64,000 nt of DNA, taken from contig OW051496.1 in the NCBI GenBank assembly GCA_932521035.1, positions 5,022,001 to 5,086,000 on the forward strand, given 5' to 3'. Below the pieces are notes generated by a model. That model was not told the origin of the DNA. It saw only the letters and a program-made list of their open reading frames with translations, and ran no database searches. Numbering within the stretch: the stretch's first letter is position 1; each line of letters starts with the position of its first letter. Both the position numbers and the translations under genes were made by a program. The DNA comes from Oscheius dolichura (Eukaryota > Nematoda > Chromadorea > Rhabditida > Rhabditidae). Below, one piece after another: positions 12,101 to 22,707 of this stretch.

Positions 12101-15100
12101 GCAAGCCACTACTGTATTCAGTTTTGAACCGGTGAGTACAATTAGTTTTTTGTGAATGACAGAAAGACTAGAATAGTAACCACGTGTGAGGGGCAGTGAG
12201 AGGCTTTTTTCTTCTTGATTAACGTTAAGAACCCGTCCTACGAATGTACGCTTGATTATCGACAGCTTTTCGTCTCTATCGCTTACAACATAACCAGTTC
12301 TATCATGGCCAGTATGTTAGTATGCGCTTCCTCGGCTATCCATTTCAGACTTACGATACACCTCATTTCGTACAATTTTTCAGACTCCTTCTTACGCCTT
12401 CATGCTAGAAACTGGGGTAGTAACTAGACGTACGCATCATGCAGAATTATGAGCAATTAGCATGACATTTTCTAAAAAAAAAGACTTATGATTTGAGTAA
12501 TTCCAACCAAAATAATCTACTTTCCGCCTTGAAATACGTTAAAATTCCTTTTTGATCATTTTTCTGACTGATCTCATATAAAGTGTTACATTTTGACACA
12601 AGATCACCTGGTCGCTTTAGTTTACGAGAGTGCAAGCCTGTGCACACACTAGTGTTTGTTCGTCCTGTCTCCTGTTCTAGTCTTCCGCATCCGTTTATTC
12701 CTGCTGTCTTGTGTCATTCCTTGCATATTCTATATGTTTCTCAAATGAATTTGCCAGTATTTCACAGTACACATTACTTCCTTGGGGGTCAAACTTCAAG
12801 ATGTTTATATTTGTACTTCTCTTTCCGCAACAAGCGAAATGTACCTTTGAACCGTATGTACTGCATATGACAATGTGTGTGAATAGAGAAGGCTATTGAT
12901 GGGTACACATCACACTTTTACTTGTGCGTCATAATCATTTTGACAATGCCGCGGCTGAAAGTGAGGAATATTTTTCTAACCATCTATGCAGTTGAACCCG
13001 TTTTTCTCGCTAAATTCTTCCTCTAATAGTTTGCAACAATCAAAGCCAGAGAGCGTATTTTTGTCTGCTTATTAGCATAAGAATCATTACCGTTCTGAGC
13101 AAATACTGAGCGCCTGCGGACAGCCGGTTGTCTTAACCAATAGTCACCGCCCTAGCGAGCCCTAAGTCTTTTTTCTGACACCCATTCCTCTCAATCAAGC
13201 TCTTTCTTTAATAATATCGAACTGCTTTTGAGAGACTAAACATCCAAGTTTTTGAAGAAAAAGTCTAAAATCTTATAGAAAAACATTCTCCAAAAGTTCA
13301 TTCTTTGTTTCTCCTGTTCTCCCCTCTATAAAATTGAGACAGAATAACTGCTTAGCTTTCGGCTCTCCGAAAGACGACGTTCCGTTGGGTCTGTTAGGAC
13401 TCCTTCGTCATGAAGGATTCCGCTGTTCATCCACCCGATGCTGTTCTTTGTGAATGTTCGCTTCTTGCCGCACGTCGACCGACTCATGCCCATCAGCGAA
13501 AAATAGTGGATCGAAAGCGACGATTTCTAGATCGCCTGATTGGAAATATTGTTAGAAAAGTGTTTGATTCACAACGGATTAGGAAAGAAGTGAGTGTTCC
13601 GTCAGCGAGTGAGAGAGTGGGAGAGCGCTACTGACTACGTTAGCTACATAAATAGCTAAATAGTCTTAAGATAATTTATAGTATTTATTTGTTCTATAGA
13701 CTCACTATTTTTAGCCGACTACAACAGCCGATGATACACTGGGTTTCAATGATAAATTTGAAGCCCTATCGCTTCATACTCCAACAAGACAAAGGTAAAT
13801 TTGTTTATTGAAAAGTTATTCTCCATTTCTTTAAAACTAATTCGGTAGCTTTGTGGGTAGGGCCGAGCGAGTAGTGATTTTCGACGCCCCCGGGCTCAGC
13901 GAGAGCCTGACAAATGTCGTCACAGCCTCCCCCATGAAAACATACATTAAACTGAACGAGCTCTCAGTGCACATCCACGGTCTGTGCTTGATACTTTTGC
14001 CAACGGCGTTTTATTCCCTATATTATCGGTTTACCTTATTGACCGTATGTGACACAAATACCGCTAGAAGCTGGCGAAGACGGCTAACAAAGTGGTTCAC
14101 TATTTGAAATATCAGCGCCGTGCCTATCGCCAGAAAGTTCAGCAAATCCGGGAATGTAGAACGGCGATTGTTGCATGTTCCCGCCCTCCAGCTTATGATA
14201 ATTATTTACCCACTACAAGCTATTTTTCTTATTCGATTAATTCTAGTGACACTGACGTATTTGCTAAAGTGTCGATTCCTTCTAGACGGTAAGTTTTTCA
14301 AAACTAAAATAAAGTATATGTATACGAGCATTACTTTGCAGATCACAACCAAAACTCGTATTCGATCTTTCTACAAATGCCTCCGATACATCAAATTCGA
14401 GCAATGATTCAAACGGTGGCCTTCACGGATTGTCATTCAACCGCACAATCCGGGGAATTCAAAATGAACAGTTAGTTTTTCTTGTGGTGGTATAATTTCG
14501 ACATTTCAGAGAACTAATAGCTTCTCCAATCTTACCGAAAAAAGAGCGCTTCTATCCACCTCCGCCAAAATTTTACTTTCCCCAAGGAGCGCCCGTTCCA
14601 CAAACCGATAACGATGCTGCGCTCCGTCGTGGTTGCGATGTCTTCAGAGCTCTGCCTGGGCAAAAGGTGAGGCTTCTATTTGATGTTTTCTAAAACAACT
14701 TTCTTCTTTGTCCAATATGAGTATGTTCTATTTCAGTGTCGTTTTGAAGATATGGATAAACTCTGTAAAGCAGTCGGATTACCGCTCTATTGGAAGAAAC
14801 CCATGTTTAAGTGTATGACGTCTCATGGTGATGCTCCTATTTCCGTAACTGATTTTACCGCTTATTGGAGAGCTATGACCAGTGTTGCACATGATGAAGC
14901 TGCCAGGTATTTAGAGTGCGTCATGTTTTACCCTATTTTAATTCTAGATTTGTCTATACGCTAACTCAAGGCAATAAAACGGAAGTGACGCGTGATCTTT
15001 TTCGACCACTTATTCTCGATGTCATTCATACTCATCCGGGGTTGGCCTTTTATCGCTCATCAACAGAATTCCATGATAAATACTGCGATGTGGTTTGTTT

Positions 15101-16260
15101 TTGAGCTGTTTATATGTTTTATTCACATTTAGGTTGTTACTCGTATCTTCTGGAATCACGTAAAAGCATGGGCGGATACTCTTTCTGTCCAAGATATACG
15201 TCGCGGAGATTTGCTAGAGAAAATTAAAGATCTGGAAGAAGCAGAAGATATCAATCAAAATCTCAGATATTTCAGGTGCTTACTTTACAGATGGCTCAAT
15301 ATATTTCTTTTCAGCTATGAACACTTTTACGTTATTTACTGTTTATTCTGGGAAATTGATACAGATCACGATCTTAAAATTAAACGAGAAGATCTCCAAC
15401 GTCATATGAAAGGAGGTAAGGACGTTTTTTTTCTATAACAAAATTTAGCCATACCTAAACTGGTTGTTGAGAGAATATTTAGCAGAGCAGTATGCAAATG
15501 TAAAGGAAATAAAAAGATAATTGATATTGGCTTAGTCGAATTTACCCAATTCTTACTCGCAGACGAAGACAAACTACACCCATCAAGGTAGTGATATTCG
15601 GAATACTTATCCCTTTTGTCTAGTATTGAATACTGGTTTCGAATTATTGACGAAGATGGTGATGGAATTATTACTTTATACGATATGGAGAACTATTATA
15701 AAGGAATACAGGAAAAATTGGCGGAAGAAAGTATTGACTGTATGAAATTTAGCGATGTTGCTTGTCATGTAAGTTTAAAAAGTGTATAAAAGTGAAATTG
15801 TTTTATTTCAGCTAATAGATGCTGTTCAACCAAAGCAGGAAAACGTATTTCGAAGAAGTGATCTCAAAAATAATAAGTTGGCACCAAGATTTTTTAACTC
15901 TTTTGTAAATTGGAGGAAATTCTTCACGCAAGAAACAACCGAAGGTTTGCGATTAACGAGTAAGTACAAACTCGGAATTTAGGATCTGAACCTACTGTTA
16001 AAGATGAGAACGGCCAGGAATTGACCGATTGGGACCGTTTTTGCGTCGAGGAATATGAAGCTTTGATGGGAGAGCAATCAGAGGGGGAAAATGTAGACTG
16101 CTAGTATGTTCTTATTTATTTTTCATTCACCTCACGATAACTCCTGCCCAAAATGCCTTGAACTGTTGTAATGCCTTTAAAAGATATTTACAGTGATTTA
16201 TATCTTGATGACGACGAAGATAACCGGTCTGCTACAGTTTCGTACAATCAGCTTCTTTGA
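8925..16260 (+). CDS. PP2A regulatory subunit B'' (PR72/PR130 type)
   Basis: A calcium-responsive regulatory subunit that directs protein phosphatase 2A to substrates. The common part (13715-16260; 14 exons including 13849-13966, 14068-14288, 14510-14666, 14737-14906, 15133-15275, 15624-15768, 15812-15944 and 16194-16260) encodes 621 residues. It has the family signature RFYPPPPKFYFPQGAPVP, an LDVIHTHPGLAF core, and two EF-hands, DTDHDLKIKRED (about 15358) and DEDGDGIITLYD (about 15648). The end DWDRFCVEEYEALM matches vertebrate PPP2R3A. A stop-like TAG at 16102 is split by a GTATGT donor, so the real C-terminus lies in exon 16194-16260. Three separate 5' exons all end in phase 0 and can join the exon at 13715, giving proteins of about 681, 1,230 and 681 residues. 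Confidence 0.9.
9136..10304. other. Intron or promoter space between exons 1a and 1b
   Basis: This stretch is AT-rich and has no supported coding exon. A minus-strand open frame at 9403-9597 has no recognisable content. A promoter for the long isoform would be expected just before 10305. Confidence 0.4.
10305..12131 (+). other. Large alternative first exon 1b (609 codons) of PP2A B''
   Basis: One uninterrupted 1,827 bp exon encodes a Ser/Pro/Gln-rich, probably disordered N-terminal extension. It ends at GAACCG followed by GTGAGT in phase 0. A TAA sits immediately before the ATG at 10305, so the exon cannot be entered in frame from upstream and must contain a true start. The arrangement copies vertebrate PR130, whose unique N-terminus is also mostly a single large exon. 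Confidence 0.7.
12132..13409. other. Intron and putative internal promoter of PP2A B''
   Basis: It separates exon 1b from exon 1c. Short open frames on the plus strand (12583-12899) look like chance AT-rich translation. The part just before 13410 (13330-13409) would be the promoter for the shorter isoform. No known site is recognisable. Confidence 0.4.
13410..13589 (+). other. Alternative first exon 1c of PP2A B''
   Basis: An ATG exon of exactly 60 codons (MKDSAVHPPDAV to RIRKE) ends in phase 0 at GTGAGT. It lies 125 bp before the first common exon at 13715. The rich Arg/Lys/His content and absence of stops support coding use. It corresponds in position to the short PR72-type start. Confidence 0.6.
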
Positions 16261-16546
16261 ATCTCAATCTCTTTATACATATCCAAATTCTACGGTCCAT
16301 GTACGGTGCTCATGACGCTCAGGTCGTTCTTTCAATTTGTGTTACTATTTATTTCTTTTTTTTTGCCGGATGCTTGTCAATTGTGCTCAGTATGTTCACT
16401 TTTTTTGTAATGTTCTGGCCTCTTGTAATTTTCTCACCCTACTAACGTATTGCACAAAGTTTTCTGCATTTTTATTTTATTTTTTGTAAAGTTTAACAAA
16501 TAAACATGTAAGTGATTTGAGCAACACATTTGGAATAGTGTCAAGA
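16261..16546. other. Convergent 3' space between PP2A B'' and the nicotinic receptor gene
   Basis: AT-rich 3' UTR space. An AATAAA on the plus strand at about 16498 could serve the PP2A gene. Open frames here carry no recognisable content. Confidence 0.5.
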
Positions 16547-19500
16547 TTATTGTAGGGCCGTGACCGGAACAGCTTCTGGGGGCGGGGACGAGTTGACCCA
16601 ATGAATTAACTGAATTAATTGTTTGTTGCGATCTCGCGAAGTTCCTACGCCAACACTGTTGATGCCTAACGATACCAAAAGAAACGTGAAGAGGAACACA
16701 AGAAATGTGCATCTTTCGATAACCGTTGCTACCTGAAAGGACTTCTATCCGCAGCGGATCATGTGACTCACCCAATCGTATTCGATGCGAGCTAATCGGC
16801 GGGTTGAGGGCGGCACACTGAAACTATTTATCATTCTCGTCGCCTCCTCCGCTTACGTTCTGTCTGCTTCCGTAATTTCACTCTGGGTCGACTTCATCCT
16901 CGGCCGAAACTCATGGCTGGAACCGCCATCGAATATTTCCTTCGCATTAAAGGACCTGTTTTCATTTTTCTCGGGGATATCTTCCATCGGTAGGCGGCCA
17001 TCTTTTCGCTTATTGAAAGCGTCTGACGGGGGGCAGCAGTTGGCGGGGTAGCCCTGAAATGAGACACCTGACACCCGGCTGGACCAGGAACGCCACCCTG
17101 CCCGCGAACACAAGGGGTCTGCTTTATACGTGCCCGGTTTAGAATCCTATTCCTACCTCTGTTCCGGCGGTGAACACGAATTTGGCGAACTGGGTGATGG
17201 TGCTCTTCCGACTGGCCGAGTCGAACTCGCCGACTTTAAAGGACTGAAACGGATTGGAATAGGGGAGAAAGGGGCTGGGAACGGGGACGGACAGACAGGG
17301 ACAAGACAGACAGGCCGACAGGACAGATGGACAACGACACGTAGGGAACAAACCTCCGGGCTTATGCCATAAAGCCTGGCGAACTGGAATCTGTCTGTTA
17401 GTTAGGGAGAGAGAGGGAACACGGACAAGACGGGAAATGGACCGGGGAAATACCTCTAGCAATTTGTCGTTCGGTTGAAGATGGTCGGGCACCCGGGTGA
17501 GGGAGAGCGAACTGAACACACGGGTTATGACCACGGCCCGAGGAGGAAGTCTCTGGCCGACGGACCCGAACTTTTGGACACTCAAACAATTGATATTGTT
17601 AGAGGGGAACGTGGCTACCTGATGACGAAGGAAGCTGCCAGAGCACCCACGGAAATGATAACAATGGCAGTGATGTAGAACCAGCCTGAACTTATTCATT
17701 CGCCAGTGACTGCAGCCAGCTGAGCGCGTGCGCCCGCACCCGTAAAATCTCGGCAGCAAGCGCGACTGAGGTGACGCGGCGCCCATTTTACGGCATCTAC
17801 AGTCAGTGTAAATGTCTGATCTGCATGATCATATGATGATTACGGGCAATGATTCAAAGTGAATTAGAATGCACGGTCTCTCGGGTCAGCAACTCCTGAG
17901 AATAGCCCTATCTGACTCAAATGCAGATTCAGTCAAGAACACTGACTTATGAGAGGAATAAAAGTCGAAGTTGACGGCATCTGGTCGGAGATCATCAGCA
18001 TCAGAATAGACCTGAAAGTGATACGTGCAATGAAGCTTTTGTAGGGTTGTGAAGGGCCTGGGGGGAGTTTTTGGGGTAAAAGGTAAAACTCTACCCCTGT
18101 ATATGAACAGATGTTCTGTCAAGTCCGTTACAGCTAATAGTGCAGTTCTTCTCGAACGTTGTAAGCTCTGCCTAGAGGCGCCTCCATCTGCGAATCCGCA
18201 TTCATCGTTGTTTTTCCCCCACTCTCGGGTTTAATTGCGTTACAGGCCCATTAGAACATCCAAAAATGCAATTCTACCGCACTCCCGGTCTTTTAGTATG
18301 AAGAAATGGCTCTATTTCGTGAAGAGCCTAATACACTGCCTAACAAAATGATAGAGCCACCCCCATTTTTAGAGGTAGCGCTCGATCTTCGGAGTTTCAA
18401 GAAACAAGGATATCTTTATCGTTTTCCTCATCAAAAAGTAGCCCAGAAAACAAAATGGTGAATCTTTCGAATTTCATCTGGCGGAATTAGACGGTTTTTT
18501 AATTTTGCGGCCATTCGTCGCGGTAACAGAATGATAGAGCCACCCCTGAAACGCGTATTTTCCACCACTTTTTACTCATCTTGATTTGTAACAATCCCCT
18601 TTGGAGGTGGCTGAGCAGATCTGGTCAAAAAAATCCTTGCAAATACAATGTGACGCCCCTTATCAGAACCCACCGTTTGTTCCCAAAACGCTCAAATTCC
18701 GAAATTCGGACAGCTTGGAGGATAATTCGGAGGGATGGCGGAAAACGGAGTACAGGGTCTTGTAGAGGACACGATTATGCACATTTTGGTGTACGGGGTT
18801 TACAGCTGAACCTCAGTTGCGAGGCAGGTCAGATGACTTTCTCTGCTGAGGCATCAAAAGGCCGTTTTTTGTGAGCAAAAATAGACAGTTTTAAACACGC
18901 TCCATTGGAATGAGCTTCCACGCCTTATCCGCGCACCTTTTCCAAAAACCCGGGACACCAAAATGTGCATAATCGTGTCCTCTACAAGACCCTGTACTCC
19001 GTTTTTCGCCATCACTCCGAATTATCCTCCGAGCTGTCCGAATTTCGGAGTTTGAGCGTTTTGGGAACAAAAGGCAAGTCCTGGGGAGGCGCGTCACACG
19101 GTATTTTCAAGGATTTTTTTGACCAGATCTGCTCAGCCACCTCCAAAGGGGATTGTTACAAATCAAGATGAGTAAAAAGTGGTGGAAAATACGCGTTTCA
19201 GGGGTGGCTCTATCATTCTGTTACCGCGACGAATGGCCGCAAAATTAAAAAACCGTCTAATTCCGCCGGATGAAATTCGAAAGATTCACCATTTTGTTTT
19301 CTGGGCTACTTTTTGATGAGGAAAACGATAAAGATATCCTCGTTTTTTGAAACTCCGAAGATCGAGCGCTACCTCTAAAAATGGGGGTGGCTCTATCATT
19401 TTGTTAGGCAGTATAGCATAGGCCTTGTTTGTGTAAGCAACAGGAAAAACAAGCAAAAGTTAGTTTACCCTACGGGGTTCGAACCCACATCACTAGGCTC

Positions 19501-21736
19501 GAAATTAAAGGGAGGGTAGCGCAGGTTTTGAATTTGCAGGAAATTCCAGCAAATTTAGGTTACGCGTAAACGTCTTGCACGAAAAAATTTCATGATTTTT
19601 GGAGTAAAGCAGTTATTTTCTCTTCTTTCAGACATTCATATATTCTGCTTTTTATTGCAGTAAAATAAGCGCATCATAATGAATATTTTGATATATGAAC
19701 GATCAAATAGTTCGTCTAAAATTATTTTTTTATTCAAAATCGTCAGTTTTGATCCATTTTTCGAAACTCGCATATGCAGCTCGATTTTTATTATTTTTTC
19801 TTTTGTCTTATACTAATTTGAGCACGGCAAAACACGATAAAGCATCAGAAATGAAAAACTGTGTGTAAAAAAGATTTTGGTTATAGCTACAGTAATCCAC
19901 CCGCGTCGGCGCGCCAAATTTCAAAACCTGCGCTACTGTTCCTTTAAACGACTAACCTACTGCGCCATTTGGACAAGTAGAACGGAAATGCTTATCGGAG
20001 TGTCTAATAGGGAATGGCTCATTTTAACATTTTTTTGGCCGGTCAAGAGAAGAGGAGAGCTGGGCCCGGCCCTTGACAAGAACTACAGCAACAACCAATA
20101 CTCACATGCTAAGAAGTGTTGCTATGCATAGCGAGATCTTTTCATTTCGGACACCTGTTGTTGAACTGAAATCGGAAGGGGGTAGTTTGAGTATTGTCGT
20201 GAGGGCAAACCTCGTCGTGAAGAACCCAGTTATGGCGATCAAAGTAATGATAAAGGTCGGTATGACCAGATTGACCAAGTAGAAGAGGGGACGACGTCTA
20301 GAGAACCTTTCTTTTCTTTAGCATTGCCACCTTACCTGAGGTAGAGGGTGAAGTCGAGCAGGGTGTAGTTATAGGCACAACAGACGTACTTGACCACCTT
20401 TCGCTGGGCTGAAAACGGGCGATCCTCAATTGTATCTAGGGGAAAGAAAAGTTGTCCGTGGTTAGAACACCGCAGGTACTGTAGGCGGCCGAGAAGCAAC
20501 AAAAAGAATGGGTTAGCGGGGAGCAGGGGGGGAGGGTAAGCGGGGAGAGGCTCACGAGGGACGGGTCTCACCACTGATGCCCAGCAGGTGCCACTCGTCA
20601 TTGGGCACGTAGCTGCTCGTGCCCACGGCCACCTCTGCCAGCACACCTTCGAGTCGCGTCAATTAAAGCAAACGGCAGCCCACCCGAGGTGCCCTGCAGG
20701 CTCCAGCCCTCGTTGGGCATGTAATTCGAGGTGCCGATCTCCTGCTTCAGCGAGAAGTAGTCGATGTCCCTGTTGTCTGAGGAGGACGCAATAGAGCAAG
20801 GCGGCAGGGCAACCTACCACTAGTCCAGCTTCCGAAGACGAGGACACACGTCTGGGAGTCGAAGGGAAAGAACTAGAAGGGTTGGGAGGGGTGGCTGGGG
20901 ACAGTACCTGGAGGTAGAGGCGGCAATAGAACTTGTAGATGGCCGGGTAGAGGAACTCCACCAGGCTGCGCTTATTGGCGAAGTCCGTCGTCAACTTGAC
21001 ATGTTGTGGCCGCCGCTGGTCGTCGTCCTTCATCACCAGTCTGTAATCCGCCTGTCCTCCCCCAACCAGTGTCCCCCACGTGTTGTAGAGGGTGGTGTCC
21101 GGTATCCACAGCTGGGTGTAGTGCAGCTTCGTCTCGGTGATGTTGTCGAACTCTTCGGGGTCCCAGTAGAGCAGCTCATCGTGCCACCTCTCGATCACCC
21201 ACGCCGACACCGACACGTATTGTTGTCTCTCATTCTAAATGAATAAATCAAGAGGAGGATACAGTGTGCCCCGTCCTTCTGATCCCCAGGGGATCCCCTT
21301 CCCCAGCTGAAACGGGGGAACCCTCATCATCTGGTGCCTGATGTCTTGATTTGTCCGCGGAAGTTAAATTCGCGGGGAAAGGACAACGCCTTGATTAACA
21401 AAACCCAAATTTTTGGGGACTCTGATGTTTTCGACGAGGGCCGATAAACAGAGTAAGGCCAGTAAACAGACCAATTCAATGATCTGATATAGCTCGAGTT
21501 TCAGCTTCACGTCCACGGGTTGGGAGATGTTCCTCTTGGGCTTGACAATGTCCGGGCCTCTTCTCTGGAGGAGATGCCGCTGTAGGCGCTGGGAGGCCGT
21601 CGGGGCAAAGTCAACTGTAAGACTGTGTTTAAAAGGCAGACAGCTCACAGGGCTCGTCGATCTCGATCCAATCATTTGCAAAGGAGGAGGAGGCGGCAGC
21701 CGCGAGGAGGAGAACCAGGCCGGTCAGGAGGATCAT
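16547..21736 (-). CDS. Nicotinic acetylcholine receptor, alpha-type subunit
   Basis: A cys-loop ligand-gated channel subunit of the cholinergic synapse or muscle. On the minus strand: signal peptide MILLTGLVLLLAAAASS (21736); N-terminal helix with NISQPVDVKLKLELYQIIEL (about 21530-21465); LWIPDTTLYNT (about 21100); cys-loop C-x13-C with FFPFDSQTC (about 20950-20845); duplicated loop-F exons (20572-20776); loop C with vicinal cysteines YVCCAYNY (about 20370), the alpha-subunit hallmark. M1 follows RRPLFYLVNLVIP (20211-20297), M2 is split between exons 20106-20165 and 17947-18011 by a 2,094 bp intron, M3 is WFYITAIVIISVGAL (about 17690-17630), and M4 is WVATVIERC with a hydrophobic run (about 16760-16640). 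NEK before M2 suggests cation selectivity. Exons in the M3-M4 loop (about 17450-16850) are less certain. Stop TAA is at 16547-16549. Confidence 0.88.
18334..19413. mobile_element. Fold-back (long inverted repeat) Tc1/mariner-like element
   Basis: Two inverted arms of about 457 bp (18335-18791 and 18956-19412) are nearly identical and separated by about 164 bp. The outer ends read CACTGCCTAACAAAATGATA on the left and its complement on the right, flanked by TA dinucleotides. That fits TA target-site duplication. Within each arm the motif ATGATAGAGCCACCCC occurs twice about 185 bp apart (18349 and 18533 on the left), like the IR/DR transposase-binding repeats of some Tc1-like elements. No transposase gene is visible, so it is non-autonomous. 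It lies inside the M2 intron of the nicotinic receptor gene. Confidence 0.8.
19475..19980 (-). repeat. tRNA-like (SINE head) sequence split by the MITE
   Basis: On the minus strand, TGGCGCAGTAGG (about 19966-19955) matches the pol III A box and GGGTTCGAACCCC (about 19487-19475) matches the B box. They lie on either side of the 450 bp MITE. With the MITE and one copy of its target site removed, the boxes would be about 44 bp apart, the normal tRNA spacing. D-stem and acceptor pairing are poor, so this is more likely a tRNA-derived SINE or tRNA pseudogene than a functional tRNA. Confidence 0.55.
19505..19955. mobile_element. MITE with about 28 bp terminal inverted repeats
   Basis: The ends TTAAAGGGAGGGTAGCGCAG and (reverse strand) TTTAAAGGAACAGTAGCGCAG form imperfect inverted repeats that continue through GGTTTTGAA. 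The interior of about 390 bp is AT-rich and non-coding. TTAAAGG...GTAGCGC ends resemble abundant nematode MITEs (PIF/Harbinger-like by my recollection). A TTTAA or TTA target duplication fits the flanks. Confidence 0.7.
20572..20776 (-). other. Tandem duplicated loop-F exons of the nicotinic receptor
   Basis: Exon A (20684-20776, 93 nt) contains EIGTSNYMPNEGWSLQGTS; exon B (20572-20634, 63 nt) contains EVAVGTSSYVPNDEWHLLGIS. They are homologous, separated by a 49 bp intron, and both begin and end in phase 1. The flanking exons are also phase 1, so A alone, B alone or both can be read in frame. Ordinary nicotinic subunits carry one such segment (beta8-beta9, loop F). Confidence 0.7.
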
Positions 21737-22707
21737 CTGCTCATTTACTTCTGAGAATAGGAAGATCGACCAGGACAACAAAATTTAATTAAAGGAGAAT
21801 GACGACAAAGTTCTTGATTGGGAGAAGGGGCCAAAAAGAGACAAAGGAGCCCGTGCGGGGGGGGGGGGGGGGGGGGCATGCATCAGGGGAAGCGAATAAA
21901 GCGGGAGTTCGGGAATTTCATGAATTAACCAAATGAATTAGCCAGATTGGTCATTCAGCTGCCGGGGCAGACAAGGGCAGACGATTTTTGGAGGAGGGAC
22001 TGCCACTCACTCGGAACGGGAAAGAAGCCAGTATCCCAAGAGAAATTGTTCTGATTGATATGTGTTGTTGGCATGGCCCAAAAGAATTAAGGGGCTACAT
22101 CATCAGAATGCCTTGTTTTGGAGGTTGGAGAATGGAGATGGGCAAACACAGACGAAGCTAATGTGCGAGGTGGCCCAAGGAGAGGAGGGACGGACGCCAC
22201 GGGTGATCATTAGCAAAACGGGGAACGAGAGTGCTCTCAAATGGACCTTTTTGTCACCCTGAGAGCGCAGGTCTGCCGCCGACCCCGGTCCTCTGCCCCC
22301 AAGGGAGGGAATGCACCCGGAATAGACAGGCCAAGGTGTCGTCGCCCTCATTACAATATTCTTGTTGTTGGGCCCTTCGTGGGCCAGGTTCAAATATTCC
22401 AACCTCCTCTCACGCGAGAAAAGCAGGCCGAGAAAACGGAAGATAAAGAGGCAATAACCATCAAATGGAAGGAGGCCGAAAGCATCTGGGAAGAGGACGA
22501 GGGCCAGATTAGATATCCTCCACGAAGGGATCACAGAAAAGTTGCCGGCCGGGGGAGGAGAAAGAGTTCACGCTAGAATAAAGGGATGGGGGAGGACGGG
22601 ACCGATTCCCTGGAGGAGGATGAGGAGGTCACCAATTAATCGGACACGGCCTGTTATTTACATTTATTGTCTTCGGTTTAGTAAAATGATATCTTCTTTA
22701 TCTTCGC
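21737..22707. other. Intergenic space upstream of the nicotinic receptor gene
   Basis: It holds the receptor promoter and a 20-base G run at 21857-21876. Overlapping open frames on both strands at 22060-22620 have no recognisable domain or signal peptide and look like chance frames in GC-rich DNA. Confidence 0.5.
21857..21876. repeat. Poly-G tract (G20)
   Basis: Twenty consecutive G residues on the plus strand, about 120 bp upstream of the receptor start codon. Such runs can form G-quadruplexes and are deletion-prone in nematodes lacking the FANCJ/DOG-1 helicase. Confidence 0.9.

Noticed and set aside
14281-14341. Reading exons 13795-14341 of PP2A B'' as one long intron
   Set aside because: Two in-frame exons (13849-13966 and 14068-14288) with matching phases fill it and encode a plausible helical Lys/Arg/Gln-rich segment.
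18581-19171. Open frames in the fold-back arms as a transposase
   Set aside because: The frames on both arms are the same sequence read in inverted copies; no DDE/D motif or helix-turn-helix is visible.
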